Shown: positions 24,566-36,995 of the stretch, one piece after another
Layout of the letters: each line of letters begins with the position of its first letter
How positions within the stretch are numbered: position 1 is the first letter of the stretch
NCBI RefSeq assembly: GCF_009730915.1
Contig: NC_052488.1
Location: 22,853,868-22,917,867 of the forward strand
Direction: 5' to 3'
DNA: 64,000 nucleotides
Source of the DNA: Dioscorea cayenensis subsp. rotundata
Lineage: Eukaryota > Streptophyta > Magnoliopsida > Dioscoreales > Dioscoreaceae
Translations under genes and position numbers: made by a program
The notes under the pieces: generated by a model
Told to the model about the DNA's origin: nothing
The model's database searches: none
What the model saw: only the letters and a program-made list of their open reading frames with translations

Positions 24566-25617
24566 TTGGGTGACGTGAATGTGGTTGCAAGTGAGAGTAC
24601 TCCAAAAGCAAGATGGGATGACACAAATACTGAAATATTCTTAAAAATATGTGTCGACGAGGTGCAAATTGGTAATAGACCACACACACACTTTACAAAA
24701 GAAGGTTGGAAAAATGTAATTTCAAAGTTTGCTACGAGAACAGGGATGAGTTACAATTATAAACAACTGAAAAATAGGTGGGACTATCTCAAGAAAGAGT
24801 TCGGCATATGGGCAAAGCTAGTGGAGCACCAAACAGGGCTTGGTTGGGACCCTGTTAAGAGAACAGTTTTAGCAAGTGATGATTGGTGGGAGAGAAAAGG
24901 ACAAGTAAGCCTGCGAACCCATATTATATATAATACGTAACCATTCATTTATTTTGGGATTTTCATTTCAAATAAACAATAACACATTATCTTCTTTTTC
25001 TTATTTAACTGAAACAGGAAAACCCAGAATATCTGAAATGGAGAAATGAGGGTCCAAAATTCTTAGACATGATGGAGATATGCTTCAAAGATGTAGTGGC
25101 GACAGGCTACATGGCATTGGTACCATATGCAGAACCATCATCAGAGAATGAAGTGTCTAACAACAATGCTTATGCTCGAATGAATGACGAAGATATAGAG
25201 GTCGAAAACTTTGAAGATGATGATGATAGTCCTCAACAAAACAATAACGCCACACGGGGAGAAACTAGTACAGCACAAGCCAGAAAAAGACAAAGAACAT
25301 CTCAAAGAGAAAAGAAAAAAAGTGCAAAAGAGAAACTACAAGAATCATTTGACCGCCTACTCTCTGGGATGGATAACATGTCACGTACAAGTAATGCAAG
25401 AGTTGAGAACGATGATCGTTGCAGTATAACCAGATGTGTAGATTTGTTGGATACAGTCCCGGGGATGGAACGAGGAAGTCAACATTACTTTCTCATGGTG
25501 AGGTTGTTTGCAAAAAAATATCATAGGGAGACTTTTGTGGCACTAGTGGAAAAGGATCCATCACTTGCTATCGGTTGGTGTCACACTTTCAGCGTGGCTG
25601 ACCTCACCCGACTATGA
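24566..25617 (+). CDS. Harbinger-associated Myb/SANT-like DNA-binding protein
   Basis: The accessory protein that PIF/Harbinger elements need along with the transposase; it binds the element's ends. Two exons, 24566-24904 and 25018-25617, join in phase across a GT-AG intron, giving about 312 residues. The first exon has the Myb/SANT-like domain (RWDDTNTEIFLKICVDEVQ, FTKEGWKNVISKF, KNRWDYLKKEFGIW). The second has an acidic stretch and a basic, nuclear-signal-like cluster (RKRQRTSQREKKK). No ATG opens this frame before the domain: an ATG at 24520 starts MASKTTIQKNY in another frame that stops at a TGA just past 24566. A one-base change there, or a non-ATG start, is possible. Confidence 0.8.
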
Positions 25618-26010
25618 ATTCAATGGATGATCACTTAACTATGATTGTTATGTCTTTGCTTTATGTGTTGAGTTTATGACTTTGCTACATCTTTGCTTTG
25701 TGTGTTGAGTTTATGACATTGCTGTATCTTTGCTTTATGTGTTGAGTTTATGTCTTGGCTCTTTAAACTTGATTGTTATGTCTTTGCTTCGTGTGTTGAG
25801 TTTATGTATCGAAGATTGTCTTGAACTTTTCACATGTTGTGCTCTCAGCATTAAAATATTTCTAGACTTTTATCATGCCTTTGTTCTATGCCATATTTTT
25901 GTATGGTATTTGAAAAATGTTTATTAGTACCTTTGTATTGCGTATTTTTTTTGATGTATTCTACATGGCATTAAACATTTGATATTGTTTATGTAGGGTG
26001 TAAAATCAGA

Positions 26011-27353
26011 ATGGAGTTCTTATCTGATTCAGATACAGAATCAAAAGAACCAATGTCTGATTCAGAAGAAGAAGCTAATAATATGCATATGGATGACTGC
26101 ATTGGACGAATGTATGCATGTGCTGCAATTGCACAATACCAGTTTATGAAGTCAATGTTGAAGGGAGAGAAGAGGACATCTTCATTAACTGGCCATAGGT
26201 GGGTTCTTGAAATACTAAATGGATCAGATAGTCGTTTCTTTGAGCAAGTCCGGATGGATAAAACTATATTTAGAAGATTGGTGGATGAGCTTACTCAAAA
26301 GTATGGTTTACAACATACGAGAAATGTTACTGTAGAAGAATCAGTGATAATGTTTTTGTATATACTTGGGCAAGGAGCTACTTATAGAAATGTGGAGGAG
26401 AGATTTCAACATTCTGGAGAAACAGTACACAGACAATTTCATCGAGTGCTAAAAGCTGTCCACAAACTTGGAAATGATATTATCAAACCGGTAGATGGAC
26501 ATTTTAGAGATGTGGACGATTACATCCAGGGTGATGTTCGATATTGGCCTTACTTCAAAGATTGCATTGGTGCAATAGATGGAACACATGTGGCCATTCT
26601 TGTCCCTGCTGAGAAACAAGTTCCATTTATGAACAGGAAAGGGTACACCTCAACAAATATTCTAGCCGCATGTGACTTCAATATGTGCTTCACATTTGCA
26701 CTTATTGGTTGGGAGGGTTCAGCACATGACACACGTATATTAATGGAGGCTTTGAGAAATCCTTCTTTGAAGTTTCCTCAGCCGCCCGAAGGTTCACATT
26801 TATTTGAAATTAATTGTATCATCTATGTTTTATTTTTTATTTCTTATTGTATTATATTTTTGTAGGAAAATACTACCTTGTGGATTCCGGATATCCTACA
26901 ATGAAAGGATTTTTGGGGCCATACAAGAGTGCAAGATATCACATTCCACAATTTAGGATGTCTCGTGCATTTAGATCTCCAAACGAAGTATTCAACTATC
27001 ATCACTCGAGTTTGAGAAGTGTTATAGAAAGAACATTTGGAGTTTGCAAAGCAAGATGGAGGATTCTACAAAATATGACCAAGTATACTATGAAGGTCCA
27101 ATTCCGAATTATATGGTCGTGTTTTGCTCTCCATAATTTTATTCGTAGAATGGGTAGCAATGATTTGGATGTTCTCGAGAGGCTTGAAGATATCAACCAA
27201 ATTCAAGAAGGAGAATGTGGCTTTGAGGATGATGATAGTGAAAGTTCATTTGTATGGCAACAACCTACGAATGAAGACACTAAACAAATTATTACACTTA
27301 GGAACAATATTCGGGATGAACTCTCCAATCAATATATGAGTAATGTAATGTAA
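26011..27353 (+). CDS. PIF/Harbinger transposase (DDE_Tnp_4)
   Basis: Cuts and joins the element's ends. Two exons, 26011-26791 and 26866-27353, join across a GT-AG intron to give 422 residues with no stop. The N-terminal part has an acidic start and a helix-turn-helix-like region (about 75-145). The catalytic core shows GAIDGTHV (Asp190), GSAHDTRIL (Asp240), YYLVDSGYP (Asp267) and [13 protein letters not shown] (Glu315). By fold position the triad is most likely Asp190, Asp267 and Glu315. The frame is open and the key residues are present, so it may still be active or only recently silenced. Confidence 0.93.
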
Positions 27354-27539
27354 TATTTGTGTTGTTAGTTGTTGCTATGGTTGTCAAGAAGTTGCAAAAC
27401 TTTCACATTGTTGTTGTTGTTGTTAATTATTGTTGATTGTTGTTGTTGTTCCAATCAATACTATTGTTGTTGTTATCAGCACTTTTTAAAATTCAAGTCT
27501 TAATGTTTTTTTTGTGCTTATTAAACAAGCACAACAATC

Positions 27540-27542
27540 ACG

Positions 27543-27586
<44 letters not shown>

Positions 27587-28080
27587 TATCCATTAAGTTA
27601 TAATAATAACAATCATAATAGTAATAATAATAATAATTTCATAATCAAAATACATTAAGTTGTAATAATAATAATGACAATGGTAATGACGACGATAATT
27701 AATAATAATAATTATTCTAATCATAATACATTAAGTTATAATAATAATATCAATAATAATAATATTAATTAATAATAATTATTATTATTATTTTAATCAT
27801 AATACATTAAGTAATAATAATAACAATAATAATAATTTTATAATCATAACACATTATAATAGTAATTACGATGATGATGATAATTAATAATTATTATTAT
27901 AATCATAATACATTAAGTTATAATAATAACAATAATAATAATGATAATTAATAATAATTATTATTACAATCATAATACATTAAGTTCTAATAATAATAAT
28001 AATAATGATAATTATTACTTATTATTATTATTTTGTTCATAATATATTAAGTCATTATTATAATAATAATTATTATTAAC
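27540..28080 (+). repeat. AT-rich minisatellite in the Harbinger 3' region
   Basis: About eight imperfect copies of a core like AATCATAATACATTAAGTTA, spaced about 45-75 bp and separated by (TAA)n and (ATT)n runs; copies near 27585, 27645, 27720, 27797, 27841, 27901, 27968 and 28036. It sits between the transposase stop and the right terminal repeat. Confidence 0.8.
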
Positions 28081-28304
28081 AATGTATAATAGATAATTTA
28101 ATAAAAACTTATGAATCTGGTTTTAGTAATTTCCCACTCAAAGCACTTTTTAAAAATCTAGTCAAAACAGTTCCGCATATATAAAAGTCTCTGAGTTAGA
28201 ACTACACGATAAAACGTTAAAAGAGACTTAGCTTACTCTCAAAATGGCTAAAAAATCATTTCTACATTAAACAAAGACTTTTAAAAAGCTAGTCCCAAAC
28301 AATG

Positions 28305-28839
28305 CATAGAGCACATGAGCTGCTTTCTTGTGTTTCTATGCATATTTATTTTTCAAACACAACTGAAAACATTTTTTTAAATTATTATTTATGCACAGTT
28401 GATTTAATAATTGACTAGAAACCATAAATGGATTGCATACATATTCACCAAGAAGAGAAAAATTCGATTACCTTTTAATCCACGCCTTCTTCCTGTACAC
28501 ACATCTTTGCAGCATTAAAGGCCCACAAAACCGTGCTTCAGAATTCAAATACAAACCTTGCAAAAACCATATGCCACATGCATAATGTTAAATATCTTGT
28601 TTTTGATTAGTTAATAAAAGAATCAAATTCTTCAAACTTCAACAGGCTGCTCTCCCCAAAATGTACACTAGATCAAGAAATTCTGGGGATAAAAAAATGG
28701 GCCACCAAATCAATCTTGTGGACTCCTTACGTCAGCAAATATTAGTCATCCCACCAACCACAAAAAAGATCATGTTTCTCGACGGAACATTCCTTTAACC
28801 ATGATCAATAAAACATTTGCTTTCAAGAAAAGAAACAGA
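28305..28839. other. Intergenic, 3' flank of the plastid carrier gene
   Basis: AT-rich flank likely holding the 3' UTR of the minus-strand carrier gene. Nothing else is recognised. Confidence 0.4.
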
Positions 28840-31800
28840 TTAGCTCAGTTGGTTCTCCTCCATAATTCTTTCCAGTTCTTTCTGGCTAGCAGTAATTAAA
28901 CCTTTTACGGTATCAAAGGCAGTCAACCTAATACTGTAAATTGAAAATTCAAATTAATAATCTGATGAGATAATACACTGAATACATTAATAAAAGAGAG
29001 TAGATTTTGGTGAAACATTAGAAGCACATGATTGATAAGTGGGATAAAACAAAACTGCCTAGATATCAATAGGTATTTACATCTACCAAAGGCGTATCAG
29101 AAGGTTCACCTGCTGCTTGGAAGACTTTTGAGGGCATTTGGCACAAACCCCCTGTATAATCCAAGGAAGCCATCCCGCTCCACGATTCCTGTATTTACAA
29201 ATGAAAATGTCATATTTGCCCTAAAGGAAGGAATTAAAATTAGATCTGCTGATTATGTATTTTAGAAAACCGAGCAAATTTCAGTCATCCACATTAAGCT
29301 ACCATAAAACTTTACTAGTATATATATATGGTTGCCATAGGACAAGGAATAGTGGAGGAAACTTCTTACATGCCAATGAATGTAACATCGCCAGTTGGAT
29401 ATATACAAAATGTTTAAGGAAAAAAAAAAAGCAGAACCGGATTGACAGCATGACATAGGCGGTTTGAGTGAGAAAAGAAACACAACTCCACTTGAAATAA
29501 CAAAAGCATAGACTGTAGAGAGTTCTCCTGAGGCAACTCTAAGAAATTACTGAAGGTATTCTATTATTTACTTTTCTGTAACATAATCTTCATCCAAAAT
29601 TCATAGTTAAGAATTCTGACTTGGTATCCGAAAATGTGTTCAATAGTTATCACAGCCCCAAATAGATTTCATCAAAATAAATTTTTTTAGTGAAGCATAC
29701 TGTATGTAACATTATTTCTCAAATAAACCAATTCCAAATAAGATCTAATTTTTACCAACATTCTTAAAAAATAATTATTAACCACCCAGCTTGAGAAATG
29801 AAATCTCATCATCCTACCAATTCATCACGTTAGTTGCGAAGTTCTAAACATTGCCAAAGAAGGTCTTAACTTCTCAAACCAAGTCTTCCTTCTGTAATCC
29901 CCTTAAAAAGCAAACACACTTATCTAGTCATCTTATTCAAAACCAAGACCGTCTTACTAAATTCCGTGATTTTTATACTCATCATCCTTATGTTTATGCA
30001 AAAAATATTCTAATGATCATACTATTTTCTAAAACAATCCTTCAGTAAAGATAGTGCATTCTTGACTTTTAATTGGAAAATATCATAGTCTAAGATGTAT
30101 TATTTTCACTCAGATGCAAGATTGCCATTGAATTCAAGCTAAAGAGAGGAATTCTCACTTTTCCAAGGGGAAAATAAGAACCACCTCACTTATGATGCCT
30201 TGTATTCATGTCAAGAATATTTTGATATGGTTTACTGAAGATCTGCCAAACCACATATATTATTTGGAATGACAATGACTTCAGATTTTCATCTAGGAAA
30301 TGACAACATATACAACATAATTTACCTGGAAGCGCATCAAAAACGCTATTGAATGGTGATCCTTTCATTTGCATCTGTCTTCTCACAGTGTCCAGAGGAT
30401 AACACATAAGCGTAGCAACTGTTGCAGAAACCAGAGCAGTAGCAAGTGATGTCTCTGGCCTCTTTTGGTATTTCTCGGGCAATGATTTCTTCATCCTACC
30501 AAATCACAACAAATGTGTTGGAAGTATGGCTTATCGCACCCAACTCTCTACGTCCAAATCTAAAGTCAGGACAGAAATAAACTTACAGATCGAAAATGCA
30601 AAAGTTCACAGCGATGTAAGGTGCAATTCCAATAAGAGAAGGTCCAAGACCACAATAAAAAGATGCAATTCCTTCTTCCCTGAGCATATTAAATGCAACC
30701 TGACAAAATAAAGAATAAATATATGGAGATATACAATACCAGAAAATCTCACTGTAGATCATGCTTCTCACCTGAGACATAGTCCTGCATCCAGGTTCAA
30801 CAGCTAGTCTTAGTCTCAGGACATCCAGAGGATATGTCACCTGTAGAGGCAATATAATTATATGTTCTGCTTATTTCCAGATGCTTCACTACATGATGAC
30901 TAAACCTTCCTACATTTAAAAGTAAACAGAAGCACAGGAGAATGACTGACAATACTATGATATCACTCACAAAAGTTGACGTCATCCCAGCACATGCCCC
31001 TGCAATAAGTCTCCCAATAACAGAGAGATCACCATCCTCATTCCTAAGAATTTTCTAAAAGCATAACAGCAACATTGTAACTCAGATTATAAACTCAACA
31101 CAAAACCAGATAATGTTGACAAAACAGGGGAGGATTATTTTTTTATTGTTTTTTTTTATGCAAAAGATAATTAGATCTCTACATTACCTTGTAAATTTCA
31201 TAAGCAAAAAGTTGCACAGCACTATATGGGATTATGCGTATAACCTGAAAATAATTTAGACACATGCTAAGTAATCAAGACACTCAGGAATAAAGAGTTC
31301 AAACAACTTTGCAGGGGCAAGATGTCACATACCTGGGGGAGGTTACCTTTCCAGTACCCTTTGATACCCTCCTCCTTATGTATTAAAGTGATGGCCTGAT
31401 ATAATGTAACTAGTGTTGGTGAAATGCCATTAAGTTATCCGGATTCATAGTAAAATTCTCAAAGTTATTGGTGAATTACCATCCAGTTATTCTGATCCAT
31501 AGTAAGTTTCTCAAAATTAAATGAAAAATATTCAAATATTCAGATTAAATCACATAAATAAGCATTAAAATGTTAAGTTGAAGTTCTTTTCCTCAAATAA
31601 ACAGTTGAAGACTTCAAAAGTGATTTTTTTCTTTTTTTCTTTTTAAGAAAGAAAAGTCCAGTTCATCCAGTGGAGAAGCAACGAAAAACTAAAAGTTCAT
31701 AAATAGCAGACTCAAACCTTAAAAATACATCCATAACATTGTGTTAAGTGGCTATTCTTGGTTCTGTTTTTCTAAATTTCTTAATTCTAGGATGTTGTGA

Positions 31801-32584
31801 ATGGTATGACAATGCATATAATAGGGCACCTCCATTCCATTCTCCATGGAGTTGCAGCTTCTAAAAGAAAAAAGAGCTTATCATGATGCTTTAGTTTGAG
31901 ATTAGGGATTGATAGCTTGCAGAAAGCAGTCAATTCAGGGTTTTATTCAAACTTAAATGGAGAATATGCATCAGAGTAACATTGAAAGTGTTGGAGAAAG
32001 GAAATAAACGAAAAGAACCACAAGTCAGACCTCGAGTAAGGCAATACCCTTGCTGCCGCTACCTCGCAACCCATGAGTCTGAAAGCATAAATATGGAGAC
32101 AATTTATTTGCGCCCAAATAGCAATGCAGTAGTTGAGAAGCAACAGGAATGAATATGGATTGGTACTACTAATACACTTCAAATATGCAAGAGGCGCAGG
32201 AGATGATAAATTGTGCGGTGAAATTGAGAGAGAAGATGCCTGCATGAGGAGCTTGACGCGATCGAGAGGGGCGGTGAGGGTCTTGGAAAGGGCCCCGGCG
32301 ATAGCCCCTGCGGAGAAGAGGGTGAGATCCTTGGGGAACAGTGCTAGCAAAGCCAGGGGATGCTTTATGAGCTGCTCCGCCCGGGGGAACGTCTCCTGGA
32401 TCTTGTCATCGCTGTTGTTGTTACCATCCGGCGCAAGTGAAACTGAGGCAAAGAATGACGCTCCTCCAAGAGAAACTATCGTCTTCCTCCTCCTTGCCCT
32501 GTTCCATCGATGAATTTCCGCCGACTCGTCATCGCACAGGCCAGGAATGGGCCGCCACGACAACAGCACGCCCTCCCCTCTCAT
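28840..32584 (-). CDS. Chloroplast ADP/ATP carrier, mitochondrial carrier family (TAAC/EAAC type)
   Basis: Exchanges adenine nucleotides across a plastid membrane (thylakoid or envelope). Ten exons: 32584-32240, 32078-32031, 31395-31333, 31244-31188, 31054-30971, 30840-30772, 30699-30587, 30495-30326, 29188-29110 and 28933-28840, giving 373 residues in unbroken phase. Three carrier repeats show PLDRVK (106-111), YPLDVLRLR (202-210) and YPLDTVRRQ (292-300). KEEGIKGYWKGNLPQ, VIRIIPYSAVQLFAYE and LREEGIASFYCGLGPSL match the plant plastid subgroup. The RRRMMM signature of mitochondrial ADP/ATP carriers is absent. The N-terminal 70 residues are Arg- and Ser-containing and could be a transit peptide. 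The first intron (32239-32079) starts with GC, all others with GT. A CCTTT run lies in the 5' leader. Which membrane it serves is not decidable here. Confidence 0.93.
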
Positions 32585-32610
32585 CGTGATGCCTTTCCAA
32601 CCACTACCTT

Positions 32611-32639
32611 TCTTTCCTTTCCTTTCCTTTCCTTTCCTT
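32611..32639 (+). repeat. CCTTT microsatellite in the carrier 5' leader
   Basis: About five copies of a 5-bp CTTTC-type unit lie 27 to 55 bases upstream of the carrier's start codon, probably inside its transcribed leader. Confidence 0.7.
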
Positions 32640-33239
32640 CCCCCAAATAAGAGGAGATAAATAATAAATGTTGGAAAGTATGTACGTGTACCCCTCCGAG
32701 ACCATGGAATTGTCAAATAAAATATTAGGGAATTCTGCTGGATAAGAATACCAATATACCATATTACCATCCCGCAAAAGAAAGATTTTCATTTTTCACC
32801 AACCCCTTCCATACCATGAGAGTAGCAAAATGTTCATTAAGGCTTTGCATTCAACTTGAGAATTTTATATTGAATATATTAATTTTATACAGTACATAGT
32901 TAAATAAATAGTATTTTTTAAATTAATAAATCTGAAATCACATAATCATCCTTCTGACCGCACCTTCTCTTTTTCTTTTTCATTCCTCTGCATCGTCACC
33001 TTCATTAGGGGTGTAAAACCATCTCAATAAACGCAAATTAATTGGAGATAGAAAAAATGATTTGCAACTCAAATCCCAATTGAGGTTTTTTTTTTTTCAA
33101 GTTAAAGTTAACTTTAATACAATTTGATTTGGAATATTAAAAATGGGAATCAAATTAAAAGTTTTTAAAAAAAATCAAACTCAAATTTAATATTTGCATA
33201 AACTTGACATTTTCCGTAAAATTGAAACCTTAGATGTTG
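32640..33239. other. AT-rich promoter-side flank of the carrier gene
   Basis: Likely contains the carrier promoter; beyond that it is AT-rich DNA in which I recognise nothing. Confidence 0.35.
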
Positions 33240-36176
33240 TAAAGGAGACATGCAACTTCACAGAGTCAAAACTTATCAAAGAGTCTAAGCTGCGGCAAAC
33301 CCTACGCAACACCCTAATCGAAGAGGAAGTCTATTGATGTCAACACGCAAAAGTAACCTAGTTCAAGGAAGGAGATTTCAATACTACGTTTTTCCACACA
33401 GTAGGTAATGGTCGGCGTAACTGAAACTTCGTCTCCCACGTTATACATAACCAGTCCACCATTGAAGAGACATAAGAAATTAGAAAGGCTTTCACTTCTT
33501 TATTCTAATCGCAATTTGGCTCTAAAAGCCCCACACGTTCTCGATTCAATTGGGATAGGATGTTGACTAACAAAGCTAGAGTAGACCTTACAGCCCTAGA
33601 GGCCATGTTCACTCAAAAGGAAATTAAGAGAGCCACCTTTGAACTAGGAGCTAAACCAGATGGTTTCCTTATCTTCTTTTTTCAGAAATTTTAGTTGATA
33701 ATCAATAACGATTTGATAGCTCTATGTCAAGACTTCCATAATAGCGCAGTTAATCTTGAACGAATCAATTGGGCGAATATTGTCCTAGTACCCAAGGTAA
33801 AAGCACTAGACTACTTGACCGATTTTCGCCCAATTAGCCTAATCAACTCATCATTCAAGATCATTTCAAAAATTTTGCTTTCTAGACTAAGCATAGTCAT
33901 CGATTTGCTTATAGAATCAACACAATCTGCCTTTATTGTGGGAGAATGTATCATGAACAATATTGTAGCAACAAAGAAGACAATTTTTAGCCTAAAAGAG
34001 CACAGCTATTTAGCAACATTATCAAGGTAGACTTTGCTAAAGCCTTTGACATGGTGGATTGGGACTTCTGTTATAACATTTGAAAGCTTGAGGATTTGGT
34101 GATTGTTGGTTAAGCTAGATTAAAAGCATGTTAATCACTTCCAAATCCTCCATTTTAGTAAATGGGTCAGTGAATAGCTACATTAGATATCGAAGAAGGA
34201 TAAGACAAGGCAATCCTCTCTCCCCTCTCTTGTTCGTACTAGTAGCTGATGTCCTAAGTACAATGTTCTCCAACGCCCGGTAATTTGGTGTTCTGTACGG
34301 AGTCCTACTAGGCGGACTTAGAAAGATTTGCCATCTTCAATGTGCAGATGACTTGATTATATTGACAACAAGAAGTGCGGAAGATTTGTGAATTATAAAA
34401 CTCATACTACATCTCTTGAAGGTATATCTGGGCTGGCCATTAATTTCCACAAAACATCCCTCTATTCAATAAAAGTAGGCCTCCAACCAGACAGGTCCCT
34501 CTCTAGCACCTTAAATTACTCATTAGGATATCTTCCACTGATGTACCTTGGCATCCTGATTTCAAACAGACGTCCCAATCTCTAGGACTGGGAAACTCTC
34601 ATCACTAAGATACGCTCTAAACTAGCAACCTGGAAATCTAGGATGTTATCCCTTGGGGGTAGACTCACGATGGTGAACTCTGTACTTATCTTTATCCCCA
34701 CTTATTCGATGTTTATTTATAAGCTCCCCTCATGAGTTGTCAAAGCTATAGGTAGCATCCACAGTGACTTCTTCTATAAGGGTCCAGAAATAGACAAGGT
34801 TAAGTGTAGACTAGTCAACTAGAAACGTACCTGAAAACCTCGTGCCTTAGGAGGCTAGGGTATACTAAATCTAGTAGGTTTTAACTTAGCTTTACTGGAA
34901 AAATGGTGGTGGAAAATAATCTCAGAAACAAATTGGTGTGGTTTAACAGTGATATACTTCAACTATTACCAGCATCATCAATACTGGAACCTTTTTCAAA
35001 ATGCAACCCAAAAAAGATACTTCTTCTGAGGAGGTATCTTAAGCTGTCTACCAGCTTTTAGGAAGTGTACCACACCATTCATGATGGTAGGTCCACTCAC
35101 TTTTTGTTTGATGGATGGTTGGGAGGACGGGCTCTTAGAGATTTGTGGCTGGAAGCATTTGTAGAATCTATAGTCACAAGTGGAACAGTTAATCCCTTAG
35201 CCCCTATCATCCTTCACATCATAAGAGAAGTTGATCCTTTCATTGATGATTGCTTATTGGATCTGAATGAAGATTCCAAAGACCTTAAATATTGGAATCC
35301 CACTTCTAATGGCACTTTTTTGGTTAAATTCTTCTACAACTTTTTTTATCAACAGTGGCTTGCACTGCCAATCGAGTAAGAACATCTAGAGGGGCTTTTG
35401 CCCAATGAAGGTTAAGTCGTTCACTTGGCTGGCATGGGATAATAAAATTCAATGACATACTGTGCTTCAATAACATTGAATCTTCAGATCATTTGTTCAT
35501 TTATTGCCTTTTTGTAGTTCAAATATGGGATTATTTTGGTTGGAGTCTTCTTTGAAAGACTTTCCTACGTCCCATTTAGATATGTGGGGTCCTTAGAGGA
35601 CAAGACTTAGAGGAAGGGTGAAGGAAACTTGGGATACCTTAATTAAGGCTTTAATTTGGATTGTTTAGCTTGAAAGAAATAAGAGAATCGCTGATGAATG
35701 CTTTTGTACTTCTATTTATGTGATTTTTTAATGTATCTCATATGTTTATTCTTTGGGTGTATGCAGTCCTCGAACAAAAGAGACAAAAGCTAGAGGAGTC
35801 GGTACATGCGGTCAAGAGAAGCCTGGAGTTTGTGGAACCCAAGTAGGGTGAGTTGAGTAGCCCCTAATAGTCAAAAGTAGCATCAGCTAGCACCTCCTAG
35901 TGCTTACACCTTGAGACTCCTAGGGACCTCCTCTTTTCTTTAGAAGTAGACATGTCTGTGTTTTGTTTTTTTTCTTCTGATTTGCTCCACGTCTAGTGGA
36001 CTGTACATTTTTATTATGTTGTTTGTTTTGGTTGTTCCCTTCTATGTTGGCAGCGTCTCTGTTGGCACACTTGTCTAACGGCACCTTTGCCTTTTTAGCT
36101 GTGTTGTACTTTTCTTTAATTTTGTAATAAATGTGATTTATCCACTTTGTCAAAATAAATAAATAAATAAATAAAA
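33240..36176 (+). mobile_element. LINE family B, copy 1 (5'-truncated, heavily decayed)
   Basis: Remains of an L1-type ORF2. Near 33365 the stretch reads EGDFNTTFFHTVGNGRR-like. RT motifs follow: DFRPISLINSSFKIISKILLSR (33695-34030), the decayed VDFAKAFDMVDW near 34030, RRIRQGNPLSPLLF near 34195 and CADDLI near 34340. A zf-RVT-like end lies near 35400-35550. No RNase H is seen, unlike the family A copies. The 3' end has AATAAATGTGATTTATCCAC and then an (AAAT)n tail at about 36155-36175. Many stops and frameshifts show it is dead. Confidence 0.82.
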
Positions 36177-36499
36177 CACTTAGGATTATATTTCATTCTA
36201 TGATTCTTGTTTAAACACATTAATTAAATTCAAATTTTATTTTCACTTATGTTTTAGAAGAGATTCATACTCATGGCCTGGAAAACACGCATTTAATCTG
36301 AAATTCCAAAAAATACATGTGCAATTTAATGATCTTCAAAAGTTTACATATAATTTTCTCTAATAAATATATTATTAATCACATTGTGCTAAAATTACCA
36401 TTGTTAAGAAAAAAACACAATTTTCATGCTTCATTCTCATGCATACTAATTTATTCTTTATATACCTGGACTAATTAGAGGATTAAAAAACATACTTAA
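36177..36499. other. AT-rich spacer between LINE B1 and the MITE stack
   Basis: AT-rich sequence with no recognisable feature; it ends in the TAA at 36497-36499 that flanks the outer MITE. Confidence 0.4.
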
Positions 36500-36600
36500 G
36501 TATCCATTTGGTTCGTGGTAATGTGAAAACATTACTAGGAATCAAACGGTATAATTGGAACATATTACCATGTTTTGTTACTGTGCAGTGATAATATTAA

Positions 36601-36995
36601 GAAGCCGTTTGGTTCGTGGTAATGATATATTACCACATAACAAGATTACCATGCTAATATGAATGAGAATATTATATGGTTGAAAATATTGCGGTAATTT
36701 GATAACCATATTTGGTTAGGAACTCTTATTGCCGGGAATAGTTAATTACCGTGTTTGGTTGTCATAGTAATCAATTTGCTAAAATATAAAAATGGATAAA
36801 ATTACCACGGTAATCCAAGATAGACATCAAATTTGGTGGTAATAGGATTACCAACTTTTTTTGTAATATTTATAAGTTGGTAATGTGATATTACCATCCA
36901 GATTACCACCGGTACAATGCCAAACGTGGTAATATTTTCAGATTTCCACGTAACACGTAGTAATCTTTCTACATTACTGCGTATCAAACGCCCCC
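36601..36995. mobile_element. Inner Tourist-like MITE nested in the outer one
   Basis: A 395-bp element with ends GAAGCCGTTTGGTTCGTGGT and, on the other strand, GGGGGCGTTTGATACGCAGT, each continuing AATG. TAA is found at 36598-36600 and 36996-36998. Its ends resemble those of the outer element, so the two are relatives and one inserted into the other. Confidence 0.75.

Larger units (their letters stand above)
22356..28304 (+). mobile_element. PIF/Harbinger DNA transposon, nearly complete
   Basis: An element of about 5.95 kb. The left end reads TTGTTTGGGATGGGCTTTTT and the right end, on the other strand, TTGTTTGGGACTAGCTTTTT; AAAAG then follows on both sides, so the terminal inverted repeats match well. 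CATAG occurs just outside both ends (22351-22355 and 28305-28309); the usual 3-bp target duplication cannot be fixed because the ends differ by a base or two. Inside lie the two genes expected of an autonomous element, a Myb/SANT-like protein and a DDE transposase, both on the plus strand. A CT-rich, GTT-containing stretch at 22600-22900 could be a 5' leader. Confidence 0.88.

Noticed and set aside
27437..27658. Asparagine-rich open frame
   Set aside because: It is a translation of the (TAA)n/(AAT)n minisatellite.
27540..28080. Regularly spaced repeats that might look like a CRISPR array
   Set aside because: The repeats are imperfect, AT-only and part of a plant transposon; spacers are themselves microsatellite.
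28838..28853. TAGCTCAGTTGGT, which resembles the A-box of a tRNA gene
   Set aside because: It is the stop-codon end of the plastid carrier's last exon on the other strand, and no matching B-box or cloverleaf follows.
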